From the NCBI GenBank assembly GCA_015680905.1, contig CM027378.1, positions 56,879,501 through 56,943,500 of the forward strand: a stretch of 64,000 nucleotides of DNA, in the 5' to 3' direction. This document shows positions 22,865 to 35,442 of this stretch, piece after piece. How positions within the stretch are numbered: position 1 is the first letter of the stretch; every line of letters starts with the position of its first letter. Position numbers and translations under genes: made by a program. Origin of the DNA: Coptis chinensis (lineage: Eukaryota; Streptophyta; Magnoliopsida; Ranunculales; Ranunculaceae). The notes below the pieces were generated by a model. That model had not been told where the DNA came from and made no database searches. It saw nothing but the letters and a program-made list of their open reading frames with translations.

Positions 22865-24188
22865 AAAAGAAGAAGTTGTTCCAACTTCCAAAGTCCTAGC
22901 CCTCCATCACCTGATCGATCTATCTCCTCATCACACCCAATCATTTCATAAGTCTATCAGCCATCACGTAATCACACTACATTAGTTCATTACTCCATAA
23001 CCCCAGCTAACCCCATCTCCTCATCTTTTAATTAGTTATTGTATCAAGTCAATTTGGGTACTTTTAGTTGGTGAAGTTGGATCCATTGAAAAGATTGGTT
23101 AGAATGCGGGAAAACAACCGTGTTTAGTATCGCTTGTCGAAAGGTATGGCTTTCATGGTATCATTTGCATGTTTCTGTCTACTTAATTGAATCAATATAA
23201 TAATGGGGTGACCAAACCCCTTAATTTTTAATAAGTATTGTTGAGACCAAACCCTAATTACATGTCAAAATTTAGGGCTTTAGTCTAATTATGGTTTACT
23301 TTTACTGATAAAAAACATTATGGTTTATTTTTCAATTTAAACAGTAATTAACCGTACTTACTAGTATAAATTGGGGATTGTTTTTTCTAATTATGATTTA
23401 TTATTTCAATTGAACACAAGTTAAGTGTAATTGCTTGTAAGAAATTGGGGGTTTGGTTGAATTAGTGTTTGTTATTGCAACTGAACACGAAATTAGCTCT
23501 AATTACATGTAAAAATTGATGGTTTTGTCGAATTAGAGATTATTATTTTATTTGATTACCAATTAACCTTATTTACTTGTAACAAATTGTCACCGCAATT
23601 AAGTGGATTGGCTCCGTGTGAGCATAATTGATTCTTTCGGCGTACGTTGACTCATAGTAGCATTGGACTAATTATGAGCATGTTAAATTTGGAGATTTTA
23701 CTGAAGGAAAACCCTTAAAGTAAAGTTGTCACGGTTTCTATCTTGAAGATTATAGAAGTAGTTAAGTATATACATTCTCATACACTTTGAGAACCTATGC
23801 ATTGGGTAAGTCTTATAACATGGATGCTCCTTAACATGATAGTTAATATGAGTACGCTTTGATGTGTTATATCTCTTTTATTTGGGTACATGTATGTATG
23901 GTATTAATTGCATTTTTGTTGTTTCTCTTGCTACATTCTCTCTTCGCTAACTTGATGAATTATTGGATAGCTATACTTGCTATGTGCGTTTGACGCCTTA
24001 TTTGTTTGTTTGTTTTTTTTTCCAGGTGATTGAAAGCTTTGTAGTGATGTTATGACGTGAGTGCCGAACTTCTAGGAGCCTCTCTTTTGTTTGCTGTCAT
24101 GTAGCTCTTGGTACTTTACAAACCCAACTTCTTAGTTTTGTGATTTCCCCCCCTTTTATAATCTCTCCATCTGTCCCTCAAGAGAATA
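22865..24188 (+). other. Leader and 5' intron of the F-box gene
   Basis: A CT-rich leader-like stretch (about 22890-23143) ends CGAAAG/GTATGG. A polypyrimidine tract with CAG at about 24025 then leads into the sequence before the ATG at 24189. This fits a gene with an intron in its 5' untranslated region. It is inferred from splice signals only. Confidence 0.4.
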
Positions 24189-25345
24189 ATGAAGCGATTA
24201 TATAGAGTGGAAAAGGACCTAAAACACACAATCCCTGAAGACATCATTTTCAACAAAATACTCTCAAAAGTAGAAGCCATACACTTACTAAAATTCTACT
24301 GCGTTTGCAAACAATGGCTTAACTTACTCAAATTCGATTTGAGGTTTATCAATTTACATCTCAACCGTTCAATCCAAGTCCACAGTTCCAGCGTCATCTT
24401 TGTCACTAGACCCAACCACATAAAATCCCAATTCTACCACTTAGAGGTTACCTCCAATTCCAATCCCATAAAAATAGATATTCCAGTTTCCGCTTCAATG
24501 GTTGTTAGTGTTTGCAATGGTTTAATATGTTTAAGTCGTTGCTTAGCTAACCATTCGTTCAACTTATACGTGTTAAATCCTCTTACAAAGATTACATTAC
24601 TATTAAAAGCAAGTTTCCTTGAAAAAGACTATATTCTCCTGAGAACGTTAATTTCGCATTTGGTTATTGTGAAAGTAGTAATGAGTACAAGATTATAAGA
24701 TTGATCTGTCGTAAACTGCGTTGTGTTGTAAGTGTGTTCACTTTTAAAGTCGGTATTTGGGCTCAAGAAAATGTTAACCTCAAAGGAATAGAAGGGACAT
24801 GGAGAGATGTAGAAAAACCTAAGGTGTTGGGTTTTGAAGAAACATATTATGTACTTGTTAATGGAGTGACACATTGGTTAGGTTTTGAATTGAAGGGTGT
24901 TGCTGTTTGTTTTGATCTCAAAGACGAGCGTTTTTATGAGATGCAATTGCCAGTTTTGGATTTTAATTATGTGTGTCATCTGGGTGAGGTCAGAGTGAGT
25001 CTTGGAGATTTGGGTGGGTTATTTTCTTTGTTCTATATGTTCCAGGCAAAGGAAGTTGATATTTGGGTTATGGGAGAATATGGTGTTGTCGGTTCTTGGA
25101 CGAAGCTGTTTAAAGTTGGACAAAACGAGATGTGTGTGTCGTTTGAATTCTTGCATCCAATAGGTTTGGCAAAGAGTGGAGAGATTATAATTAGGAAAGA
25201 TTATGGCCAACTACTGTTGTATGACCCGAATCAAAACTCAGTTATAGAATGTAAACTAAAATCTGAGTTTATGTTTCACGATATATTTAGTTATGTTGGA
25301 AGCCTACTCACCATGGTTCATGCAGTAGCCTACCAAAATACTTGA
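24189..25345 (+). pseudogene. F-box protein with FBA-type C-terminus, one frameshift
   Basis: The N-terminus has an F-box (IPEDIIFNKILSKVEAIHLL then FYCVCKQWLNLL, residues about 16-50), which in this family docks on SKP1 of an SCF ubiquitin ligase. An F-box-associated domain follows: VCNGLICL and LYVLNPLTK in the first frame (to about 24640), then FGYCESSNEYKIIRL, TYYVLVNGVTHWLGF and VDIWVMGEYGVVGSWTKLF in the next frame, to TGA at 25343-25345. The break lies at about 24625-24660, and with one base indel the product would be about 385 residues, the usual length. A typical 3' UTR intron (GTATGT at about 25351 to TTGTAG at about 25456) suggests that the locus was transcribed. It may be a pseudogene or an assembly error. 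The substrate is unknown. Confidence 0.8.
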
Positions 25346-25744
25346 TTGGTACGGTATGTTTTTTGTTTGTTTGTTGCGGTTGAATTCTTTTTGTGATTAA
25401 TGATTCTTTCTTTAGTCCTCAAACTCTTTTATCTTTTCTTTCCTTAATTTTGTAGGATGTGTTTGAAGCTACCCCGACTGTGAAAATCAAGTTAGTAAAG
25501 CAACCCTCTTCTTGAAATTTTAATATATATGTGTTTCATCGATTTCCTTAGAATAAGCTATTGCTTTAAAGATAAAATAAACAAGTGATGTTTTTTTTTA
25601 AATATATAGTGAAACTATATAAGAGTTCGTATTATTTAAATAATGGTTTCGTTGATGCAAGTATTATTATCTATATGCGTGCAAAATAAAAAATTAGACT
25701 AGAGCAAGTCACTTAACCACTTTTTTCACGATTTAATACCATAC

Positions 25745-25990
25745 TTAGGCTGTGTTTGATAGCCCTATTTGCCATGCCAAATCGTGGCGAATGCAAAAAA
25801 ACATCAATTTGCCACTGTTTGATACGTTTTCCACCCGGTGGCAAATTTTCTTAAGATTTGCCACCAAAATCTCGGCAAACTTTACATTGGGGGGAGCTAA
25901 GAAAATTTTGCCACTCAAAATAACAAAGGAATTTGCCAAGAAAGAAAAAGAGATTTGCCACCAACAGAAAGAAAAAACCCGATACTAGCT
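25745..25990. mobile_element. Probable end of a DNA transposon with TTTGCCA repeats
   Basis: The left edge reads GGCTGTGTTTGATAG, resembling the GGCTGTGTTTG-type termini of plant hAT or PIF/Harbinger elements. Within 240 bp the motif TTTGCCA(CC) or its complement occurs about eight times, as subterminal transposase-binding repeats do. I could not find the matching right end in the window, so only one terminus is supported. Confidence 0.45.
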
Positions 25991-28925
25991 CCCTTCTCCT
26001 ACCCCTATCTTCGTCATAAACCAGTGTTCATTGAGAATACTTGAAGGCGATTGGAGCTTTTAAAAACCAAGTTCGCTGGCTCTCGTCTCAAATGCACCAT
26101 CTCTCCTTCAATCGCTCATGCTTTTAGGGTTAGGGTTTGGGAATCTGATTTTCATCATCTTTTTTTTGTGGGTACCCCAGTTATACTGTAGGAGTTGTTT
26201 TTTGTTTGATGTAGGGAGAAGATTGCTTTTCCTTACCATAAGTCACAGACTTACAGTCTATACTTCACATGATTAGATTTTAAAATTGTGTTATTGTTGA
26301 ATGCAGTAAATTGTTTTCTTTATTTTTCAGCTCATTGTATGTTTTTGAATTTTGTGCAGGTCCATATTAAGTTATTTTAAGTTTTCGCCTCCTCATTTTC
26401 AGTGCCTTCTAGGTGCCAATTCAGCTTTACAACTTTTAGAGAAGGTATTTCACTTTTATCAATTACTTTTGATGCTCTTGTAAGTTTCACACTTCAGTCT
26501 ACATTGAGTATGCTATATTATCAGAAAACCACATTGTTTAGTTACTAATCAATTCCATATTGAGTGGATGGGGATTTGTTATAGCTGTTGTTTAGTTACT
26601 AATCTCATCATTCATGAAATAGAATTATTTTTGGTCGATCTACACATAAAATAATGGAAACCAAAAAAACCATAGCCCCATCTAGTACTAGCAAACAAGC
26701 TCTTCCTTTTAACACACCTAGATATCCCCGACATTGAGAAAGTCCAACTTAAAGAAGAAGTTTTAACCATGGTTAAGTCAAATGGTAATAATATAAAGGC
26801 CCCTTTGTTCATGTAATAGGAGATTTGTTGTATATTCATTATAAGTGACTTCTACCTATAAGGAAAGGGATCCTCTTTTGGGAAAATGATTTGGGAAGAG
26901 TAGGAATGTAGGATTACTAATTATTTACATAAAGTAAGTGATACGTAGCTTCCTTTTTTCTTGGGATGACAATTTTTCGTATAAGGATGAGGGATACTAT
27001 GACTTACGAGTTTTAAGATGAAGGAAAGATGACAAATTAAGGGTATCTTGAAGTTGACAATGAGGCTTTGAATTATGTCTTTCTGTGTTTATTTTTTTAA
27101 GCCATTTTGAGATAGCATTAAGGTGAGACAGGTGTAATAGGAAAAAGATGAGAGGGAGAAACAATGGAGTCGCAATGGTGATTATAATTTAATTCATTAT
27201 CAAAAAAAGATAATTCTGAGGTCAAGATGAGGCTTATAGATTTTAATCTTGGGATGGCAGGCCAGGTCGTGTAATTTGTGTCAACATATTAATAATAAGT
27301 ACGTACTTTAATTTATTCATAGAATAGTTTGCTTACTTGTTTTCTAGCTAGCTAGCTTTTTACACGGTGTTGTAGTTTGCCCAGTTCAGTAGCATTGGAT
27401 TGATTTCTAGCAGCATTTTGACACAGTTTGAATCAAATTTAGGTTTCAGGAGCCTACATAAAAAGATAGTATTTTATGTCTTGTTTTCTAGTGAATCTTC
27501 TCTTGTTGCATTTGGCTACGATAGTCAGAAGTTATGCTCAGTCTTACTCTTATATAGCCATGGATCTCATTATAAAGACTCTTATATATGTTGTTGTTGT
27601 TGTTGTTGTCCTCTTTCTTCTATAAGCAATTAAATGATTTTCAATTAGTTTGATTTGTTTAGTAATTCTTAGTATGTTGTTGTCAGAATGTGTGGCATTG
27701 ATGACAAAGGATGTGACAATTGTCAATTTGAATGCTCCCTTCGCTGTACTCAAAGATACAATTGTCATTTTTAGCTATACTGTTTATACTTTAGTTTTTT
27801 TGTTTATTGGGTATAAGTTTTTTAGTGTTAGTGGATTAGTAGAATCCTAAAGCTGAAACTATTTAACCAATTTGATTGGTTAATATCAAATTTTCGTTTA
27901 ACAGTTACTGATATTGGATCGAGTCTCAGTTTTTTAACTTCACTCTCATGTACTCAGTATAGTAAATAGTCAAAGAGGTTGATTGTGGTTAGATATTTGT
28001 TGCATGTTAGCTATTCTCGTCATTCTGGGTTTTCAATCTTAGTTAGATGATGGTGTTCTCTTTCGGGAGTGTCCGAACCTGATGCTTTTGCCTTTCGAAT
28101 AATTTTTTAATTCCCTCAGTTGGATCTTCCCTAGCTTGCTCATCTTTTTTATTTTCCAACTTATTCATGCTTTCTATTTATTGGCAACAGGTTCAAGCAT
28201 CACGGATTTAAGTGGAGATCTCATGCACATATTGCAGCTAAATAGTTATTCAACCATATTTGCTCGAGAAATGTGTTTAAGTTTACTGCCTCACTTGAAA
28301 ATGTGAACTGCGAAATCCGAATTGAATATATAGTTTTCATGATGCAATTCGACGGTGTTGTAATTATTTGACTTTGTTGAATTGTCAGTTATTTTGTTGC
28401 TTCAATTCGTAGGCAAACTAGATTGTGCCTATAGTAGAACCTATATGAGCACACTTTTCAGTTGTGTTGACTTCTTTTTTCTTTTGTGTTACTTTTCAGT
28501 TAATCAAAATTTTATCTTTATTCAAATGCTAGGTAAGTGGGTAGATTCTTATGAAATTTTATTTGGATATTGTTTAAATTTTAAGAATGCTATAATTTTG
28601 TCCAATGCTGTAATTTTGTCCACGTCTGGAGGAGATGACACATGTAATTAGAAGATAAGATCACCGAATTAGTGGCTCCAAGTATATGTATCTCACTAGG
28701 GTACCTTGAGGTGAGCTAAGCTTTTACCTTTGGGGGAGTTTAGTATGTACTAATCTTTGGTTTTTACTATAGCGCCAAAGGTGTGCTGAGGTTATTAGTG
28801 CCATACGGCACGGGAAATTATTGATATCTAATGGGATGGACAGGTTGTGTAATATATTTGGAATGTATGGTAGAAGCAGGTGCAGGTAGCCTAGGAGCAA
28901 TACTGTAGGTGGTATAATAGCAAAA
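25991..28925. other. No recognisable gene; possible untranslated or decayed exons
   Basis: A leader-like stretch lies near 26090-26150. Scattered acceptor-like sites include GGCAACAG at about 28191, before a short open piece reading FKHHGFKWRSHAHIAAK. I cannot connect these into a gene or recognise a domain. They may be the interior of the transposon whose end is at 25745. Confidence 0.35.
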
Positions 28926-28949
28926 TACAGCATAATTTTTTTTTTAAAA

Positions 28950-29333
28950 AAAACAATGAATCATTAGTAACGGATACAAAACTGTTAGAAACATTGTAAC
29001 ACTAACGGACAATGAATCATTAGTAACGGATACAAAACTGTTAGAAACATTGTAACCCTTACTATAAAATCATAGTGACACTTATATCCGTTACTGATGG
29101 AGAACTAAAAAATTTGGTATCCGTTACTAATACATTGTAACGGTTACGTATTTGTTACTGAAATTAATTTCAGTGACACTTTATATCCATTGGTAAATTT
29201 GCTAATGGATATGAAGTGTTACTAATTTCCGTTACTAATATTAGTCACGCTTTTGTGTCAACGCAAGATAACCGTTACTAATATTTGGCAGTAATGGTAG
29301 TATATTCATTACAAATAGACTGATATGGTGTAG
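28950..29333. mobile_element. CACTA-type element end, split by Athila insertion
   Basis: With the Athila insertion removed, the sequence ends ...GATATGGTGTAGTG, whose complement begins CACTACACCATATCAG, a CACTA terminus. The last 400 bp hold many copies of TTACTAATA/CCGTTAC and TAACGG in both orientations, as in CACTA subterminal regions, and a tandem duplication with a 62-bp period (starting near 28953 and 29010). The final TAGTG lies beyond the Athila element at 41381-41385. The other terminus was not found. Confidence 0.65.
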
Positions 29334-30449
29334 TGATAAACGTAAAATTGAATAATTTACGTACGAAATGAACGATGAAACTCAAAACGCAAGTGAAACT
29401 AAACTTAATTACGCGTTGCTATCAAAGATTTCTATACTCTCAATTATATCGAAATAGAGTGGAGTAAAAAGTTCGTTCCACTCTTAGTTATTTAGCATTC
29501 AAGTTTCCTAGATTGACTAATCTATTCAAAGTCTAATGAGAGCAATGGTGAGAATTATACTACAATGTGAATTAAAACTAGACGTAATATAAAGATTATA
29601 ACTTTATTAAATTTAACTAACAATAATTGAATTCTAAATTAATAACTAAGAATTGAATAACAACAACTGAATTTAGATCTAACAATTTTAAATGACAAAA
29701 TCGAAATGAACAAGAAATAACTATTTTATTTATCTAATCAATGAAGAACTATGATTCAAAGAATTAATCTAAAACAATGTATGAAACTAATTATTTTAAC
29801 TAATTGAATTCAAAAACTAGATCTACAAGCTATTTTAATGGCTACTTTCTATTCTAAGCTATCTAACTATCTCTTTCTTAAGAGCTAAGTCTTGTTTTAT
29901 GTAAAGGAGGAGACCAGATCCACAATTTCGTGCATGGGCTGAGGTCTCATGTTTTGGGCCGGAAAATCGAACCCAAAGCCCAATTTCTTCAGTCTACAGA
30001 GCCCGTTTCAGCTGGCTTTGACTTCAGTAGACTTTTCGTCCACTTTTGATCCTTTGATTGGGTCAAAGCCTAGACCATTTGAAAGCTCTTTCTGAGCCGG
30101 TCATTTTGACATAAGGTAGGCCCAAATCCGAGGCCTGAGTCCAAAGATATGGTCTTCGGAAGTTCTACTGACTTGTGCACTGTTTCTGCCCGTGTTGACT
30201 TTTAAGCTTTTGACTGGGCTTCATAAAGGTTTTGTCTCCTTGAATCTTGGCCTTTATCACCGAACTTCTTAACAACCAACCCTTTGCTCCTTTATATCGC
30301 CAAAGTAGCACATTTCTGCACATAATTTAGTTCCATGCCTGAAATACATAAAAGCACGTAAGTAGTATTAACTCTTATTTATTACTCGCATAATTGGTTT
30401 AAAAGTAGTATTATTAAGGGGTTAAAACTACAGTTTTGGTCTCTTATCA
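29334..30449 (-). repeat. 3' LTR of the first Athila element
   Basis: 1116 bp, TGATAAACG...CTCTTATCA in plus orientation, the same length as its partner at 40263-41378. Confidence 0.93.
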
Positions 30450-30490
30450 AACCACCCCAAACAATATTTTGCTTGTCCTCAAGCAAATAT
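30450..30490 (-). promoter_or_regulatory. Polypurine tract with adjoining hairpin
   Basis: On the minus strand TTTGCTTGAGGACAAGCAAA can fold into an 8-bp stem with an AGGA loop. It is followed by GTTTGGGGTGGTT directly at the LTR border. The purine run is where plus-strand priming is expected. The hairpin is conserved in the second element at 53732-53770. Confidence 0.7.
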
Positions 30491-32767
30491 GAGAAATTAA
30501 CATAAGTGACCAAAAATGGAGTTCTAACTAATCTCGTTTTGCCGAGTGCGATTGCATTGACCATATGTAACAAGGCCTTAAACCACTAGGAATTCTCTAG
30601 TGGACGAGTTATAGCCTCGTGAGAGTTTTCCAGTGAAGGTACTCACAAACTTCATCTATACTACAACGACTCAGAAATAAAACTATTGTTTCCTTATCTA
30701 TGTCTTAATTATTTATACATCTCACTAGCAATGAATATAGAATAATCAAGTCGAAACCTAAGCTAATATATGCATAATAATCTATCATCTACGAATAAAC
30801 ATATTTGCAATGAGTAATACTATGAGATGAACTAGCAGGTCCGTTTCTGAAAACTCGGAATAACGTCCTTAAGTAGGTCCTCACATAAATGTCAAGACAA
30901 AAACCACTTTAATTTTTTCGCTCAAGTTTCGCTACTCCAGTGTGCAATGGCCACACTTTACCTTTCAAACTCAATGACACACAAGGAAGCCGGAGTCGAT
31001 CAAACACATCTGCCACTTACTATCACACTAACCTATTCCTAATTGAGCTAGAGGTCTTTATTAGGTGTTGCGGGGATTAGGAGATGTTTTTAAGAAGGAA
31101 GGAAATGGATATTCAAAAAGAACAAGTCTGAGATAATAGAGTCTTCATATTATGTAACTAGAGAAAACTTTATACTTTACTTTTGCTTCTACACTTTGTT
31201 TCCATCCTTAGCCATATATATTTTTTTCTTTTTCTTTGGCTTTTGACTCCTTGATTCTATTTTTGGAGTTTTAACTCTTTATTTTATTTTTTTATTTTTT
31301 TTGGATGGAACCTTACTTTTCTCTTCTGAAGCGACTAACGAATTCTTGATTTCAAAGGTTATTCTCTTTTCTATTCTTCATCTCTATTCTCAAACTTATT
31401 CAAAGAATTGGGTAGGTTGATTTTTTATTTTGTTTTGTTTTGTAACAGGGTAAAGGATTTGTGGTTTATGAAAGGCTAAAAAGAACGGCTCGTGGGGCTT
31501 AACTAGCGGAAAATAATTCATAGGTTGGAATTTTTGGCTATATCGATCCAAAGAGGGCCTAAATTCTCGCTTTAGGATATGGTATAGTGATCTAGCAAGT
31601 GGACGCTTTGATTTCTATCCGATTTACTTCTCCCTGTGTCATTTCTCAAATGTGTCACTCATATAAGGCTTTAGGCTATATTCTCACAGATTTGTAGAAT
31701 AAGTATTCTAGCCTAGATTTCGTAAACTTACCGCCAACAATCATAGATACTCATGTAACATATTTATAGATAGATGCAAGGATTATTACCTACATATTAG
31801 CCTAAGTTTCTAAAAACTATTCTAATGCAAAAGCTACGTGAGACTTCTAGATTATTGAGAGCATAGAGAAAGAAAACAATACCAATGTTCCTAAGTGTAT
31901 AACATACTTTTTATTTATATTTTTAATTTTTTTGAATTTTTTAGCTAGAAAACAAGTGCATATTATACATATCTATATCCTAACAGATGTCTTAATTACA
32001 CTTGTTTCTATGCCCCCCCCCCCCAAACAAGAAGCATGCTTTGTCCTCAAAGTATTTTAAATAAAGAGGTTAGGAAAATACCATTGAAACGCGTGAAATT
32101 CCGGAACATCTGCAAAACAAGGTTATAACATACTAATATAGAAAAGAAAAACTGACGCAACTCTATAAGAGTTCCACCCGTTATGGGGTTAATGAGAAAT
32201 AGATTGCTTGGGATATAAAACGTAATACTACATCAAATAAAACTTACCTGCACTCCCGTTTAAACATTTTCCTCCTCATTTCCCTCTTCATCCTTAATAA
32301 AGAAATGAGGTTCCTTCGCATCCTGCCATGCCATGGTAATTTGTCAGGCTTCACGCCACTTATTGTCTACTATATCTAACCTGTCAAGCGCCACTTGGTC
32401 GGATGGGGTGTAAGGCGCAACCTGATGAGGTTGTATCCTCCACCCTTGCCAAGTCATTGCACGGAACGATCGAATAATATAATTGGTGGGTTACACAATG
32501 GCGACCCCAACCCAATCCGTGAAACGGGCACAAAAAACAGGGAAGAAACATAGCATTATACGGCAAATTAAAACAGGCATAAGAAGGTACTCATGCCTCT
32601 TGCCATGGGCTCAGGCTAAACTAGACATTAAGGTCTGGGGAATATTATAGAGTGTACGCCCCCAGCCTAAAGCAAGGAAAATATCACAAGTTTCATCATT
32701 CACGTAAGAATAACGCCATTCCCTCTAATGTTGAGCATAATCCAAAACATAACAAATTGCCCACGCT
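30491..32767 (-). other. Long 3' noncoding region of the Athila element
   Basis: About 2.2 kb without coding potential, closely matched by 53770-55737 in the second element, so it belongs to the family. A second hairpin plus poly-G module (minus CTTTGAGGACAAAG ... GTTTGGGGGGGGG) lies at 32008-32060. The terminal codons of the ORF-B homologue probably extend into 32400-32767 in degraded form. Confidence 0.6.
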
Positions 32768-33194
32768 TCATAGACATTGTGCTACCAAGGCGACGTTATA
32801 ATCCCCTTCCTCTATCCTAAAGATTCCTGCCCCGTAATACTCATGCAAATCATCATAGTTATACATGTATATATTATCTACCAAATAGGCCCATGAGTCT
32901 TGTATTTCGGCCGGCATAGCAAGTCCAAGCACAAAGGCTATCAAAAACCTAGAAATTTCCATTGGTTCATCCCCGATGGTGATGGAGAACACTTGTTCTC
33001 CATCTGGTCTATCAAAGAACTTACATTTATCATAAAAATAAGATGTAAGTGCGGGAGAATAAAGTTCATTAGGACTTACCAATAGTGGTCCCATCCTGCT
33101 AGAATGATCACTTCGCAAAACCACGCACCATAGGTGTCACTTTGGAATAACTCTTCAAATGACTGTTACGGTATGATACGAGGGAATGTCATCC
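32768..33194 (-). pseudogene. Env-region frame B of the first Athila element (degraded)
   Basis: The start at 33194 reads MTFPRIIP, then a stop where frame B of the second element has Glu (PEQSF). After a frameshift it continues LLVSPNELYSPALTSYFYD and FSITIGDEPMEISRFLIAFV, matching 55738-56487 residue by residue in many places. It is therefore a broken copy of the same gene. The intact version is about 250 residues with no clear membrane segment. The function is unknown. It is placed in the env-like position of Athila elements and probably belongs to the 'putative plant transposon protein' family. Confidence 0.7.
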
Positions 33195-33543
33195 CCAATA
33201 AACTTTCTGGAAAAGATGCGAAGGATCCTGGAACAACCCTCGGAAAACTGGAAATTTTTGGTGCTCACAGTGGTCAGGGAGTAGGGTGCGCTCAAGCTAT
33301 GCCTGGGATGGGCGCGGGTGGCGCTCTGGTGATATTTGAGGTCCGTGCACTTAGGCCAGGTGCACTCACCGTTAGCTGGGATGGGCGCTGGTGGTGCTCC
33401 GGATGAAAACCGGAATTCCAGTGTTTTTGGGCGCAGTAGCCTGGTTTTGGCTGAGTAGGCGCAGTCGCGTCGAGGGGGTAGGAATTCTCGACAGGCTTAG
33501 AGCGTAGGCCGGGCGCCTCCTCGCGAGTGCGCTTCGGGTTGCT

Positions 33544-34177
33544 GATAGGCCGAAGTGCGAAGGAAAAATAAGGTAAAGTGGTAGTGAAACGTGAGAGATG
33601 AATGTGAGATGTAGTTGGGGTTGTGAGTGTAGAATGAATGCAGTTTTTATAGGTTTTAAATTGCTAAAACGAATCGGAAAGTTGCCAAAAAGCTTTAAGG
33701 CAATTGTCGAAAATAATAAAATTTCCAAACCCAAAAACGGAAATAACTCATATTCTTGATTCTAAGACAATCCTAATATCTTTTAGGTTGAATTGAGGAT
33801 AGAAATTGCCTAACTCATTGAGATTTCATCCTACCACAATATCTATTCATAGTGATGGCCGATAGGCCGAAGTGCGAAGGAAAAATAAGGTAAAGTGGGA
33901 GTGAAACGTGAGAGATGAATATGAGATGTAGTTGATGTTGTGAGTGTAGAATGAATGCAGTTTTTATAGGTTTTAAATTGCTAAAACGAATCAGAAAGTT
34001 GCCAAAAAGCTTTAAGGAAATTGTCGGAAATAATAAAATTTCCAATCCCGAAAATGGAAATAACTCATATTCTTGATTCTAAGACAACCCTAATATCTTT
34101 TAGGTTGAATTGAGGATAGAAATTGCCTAACTCATTGAGATTTTATCCTACCACAATATCTATTCATAGCGATGGCC
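33544..34177. repeat. 317-bp tandem duplication
   Basis: 33544-33860 and 33861-34177 are two head-to-tail copies with a period of exactly 317 bp and only scattered substitutions, each beginning GATAGGCCGAAGTGCG. The second Athila element has a single related copy near 56745-57060, so the duplication is private to this copy or subfamily. Confidence 0.92.
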
Positions 34178-34494
34178 ATATCAGTCATATTCTCAACCCT
34201 CACTCCAAAACAAATTCTAAAATAGACGAACATATAAACGAATTATGCTAAATAACAGCGAAACACAAAATTATTCGAACACCTAGCCATGTGATGAAGA
34301 AGGGCCCTGAGATGGAGATTGGTCATGGGATGAAGAAGGGCCCGATCCATTCGTTCTTTGGCGATGACGCTCATGCCTCTCAGACTCATCTGAAACAGAA
34401 CCCTCCAAGGGTGGCATGCGTCGTAGAATCTCTACTTGGAACAAGCACTGTGCTTCCATCTCAGCCTTTATTATTGTATACTGGCCTGGTGACG

Positions 34495-35442
34495 CTAGTG
34501 AATATTCTCCATGTTACTCAAGATATCTTCCTGACCCTTTTCGAGTATTCCAAAACTCGTGTTAAGGTTCGTTTGTTTATTTCGAACTATAATCTGTCTA
34601 TCTCGTATATCTTCACAAATAGCATAAATGCATCGCACGCTAGTATGCAACACTGACATGCGTTCTAAATCAGACGTACACCTCTCCAAGGCATCTTCAT
34701 CCAACCATGTCATGTCCTCCCCTTCCTCATCCGAATCCACTACCCTATCCTCCAGCAACATCCAAGTCTTTTGGATACACTCCTTATAACTACTTTCATT
34801 TGCATGCAATTTCAACATTATCCACTCAGTTCTTGGTTTATTCCCCCAAGACAACATTATCTTCATAATTAAAACATGAAATGGTGCGATACTCTTCCCA
34901 ACTCCTCTAATTATCTTTAGCAAAAACTCGAGGATACATAATTCATACCTCTTTTCTTGCAATATCCAGAGAACGTGTAGACATGTGAACCCGATGTCGC
35001 TCACTTTCTCCTTCCCAATGACGTTCTTACCAATCCACTGAGCTACAACTAGTTGATTGGTGCGCAGAGATGATTGTCGAGCACAATGAGAAGTCGTATT
35101 ATATTGACCCTCCATAAGGGTGTCGTTCATCAATGCAGGAACACCAGTATACTGGGATTCCTGCACGGTGGCTTCTATGTGGCGTCCAGGCGTAATGCCT
35201 AAAATTTCAGCCAACTTCTCTTTCGATAATTCTCTCTGAGTCCCAGCTACTTTCATGAAAATTTTGTGACCGGCCAACTCTCTCTTCTTATAGAACTGTT
35301 CGACCAAATCGGAGTGGTAGAAATCATCTGTCGAGTACCACAATCGATTCTAACCCCTGCTAATCATCTCATCACCGTAAAATGGCGCGAAGCGGTCGGC
35401 CGTAAACGCTTGTTCCGGCAACAACCTTCGTCTTTGAGCCAT
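34495..35442 (-). pseudogene. Env-region frame A of the first Athila element
   Basis: The start at 35442 is MAQRRRLLPEQAF. An in-frame TAG replaces a Trp at about residue 32 (TGG in the second element), after which 282 codons are open. Visible segments are DLVEQFYKKRELAGHKIFMK, ELSKEKLAEILGI, NVIGKEKVSDI, an acidic stretch (DSDEEGEDMTW) and a C-terminal helical region. It corresponds to 57492-58442 of the second element. The N-terminal half resembles frame B (both have PEQxF, then W..L, then a FY motif and a short strand pattern), suggesting that the two arose by duplication. The function is unknown. Frames after pol are an Athila trait, although I see no signal peptide or membrane segment. 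Confidence 0.72.

Noticed and set aside
22974..23010. CACTACATTAG as a CACTA terminus pairing with the one at 41385
   Set aside because: It shares only the first six or seven bases and has no subterminal repeats beside it.
34291..34656. 121-codon plus-strand frame in the Athila element
   Set aside because: It is antisense to env-region frame A, whose conserved codons explain the open stretch.
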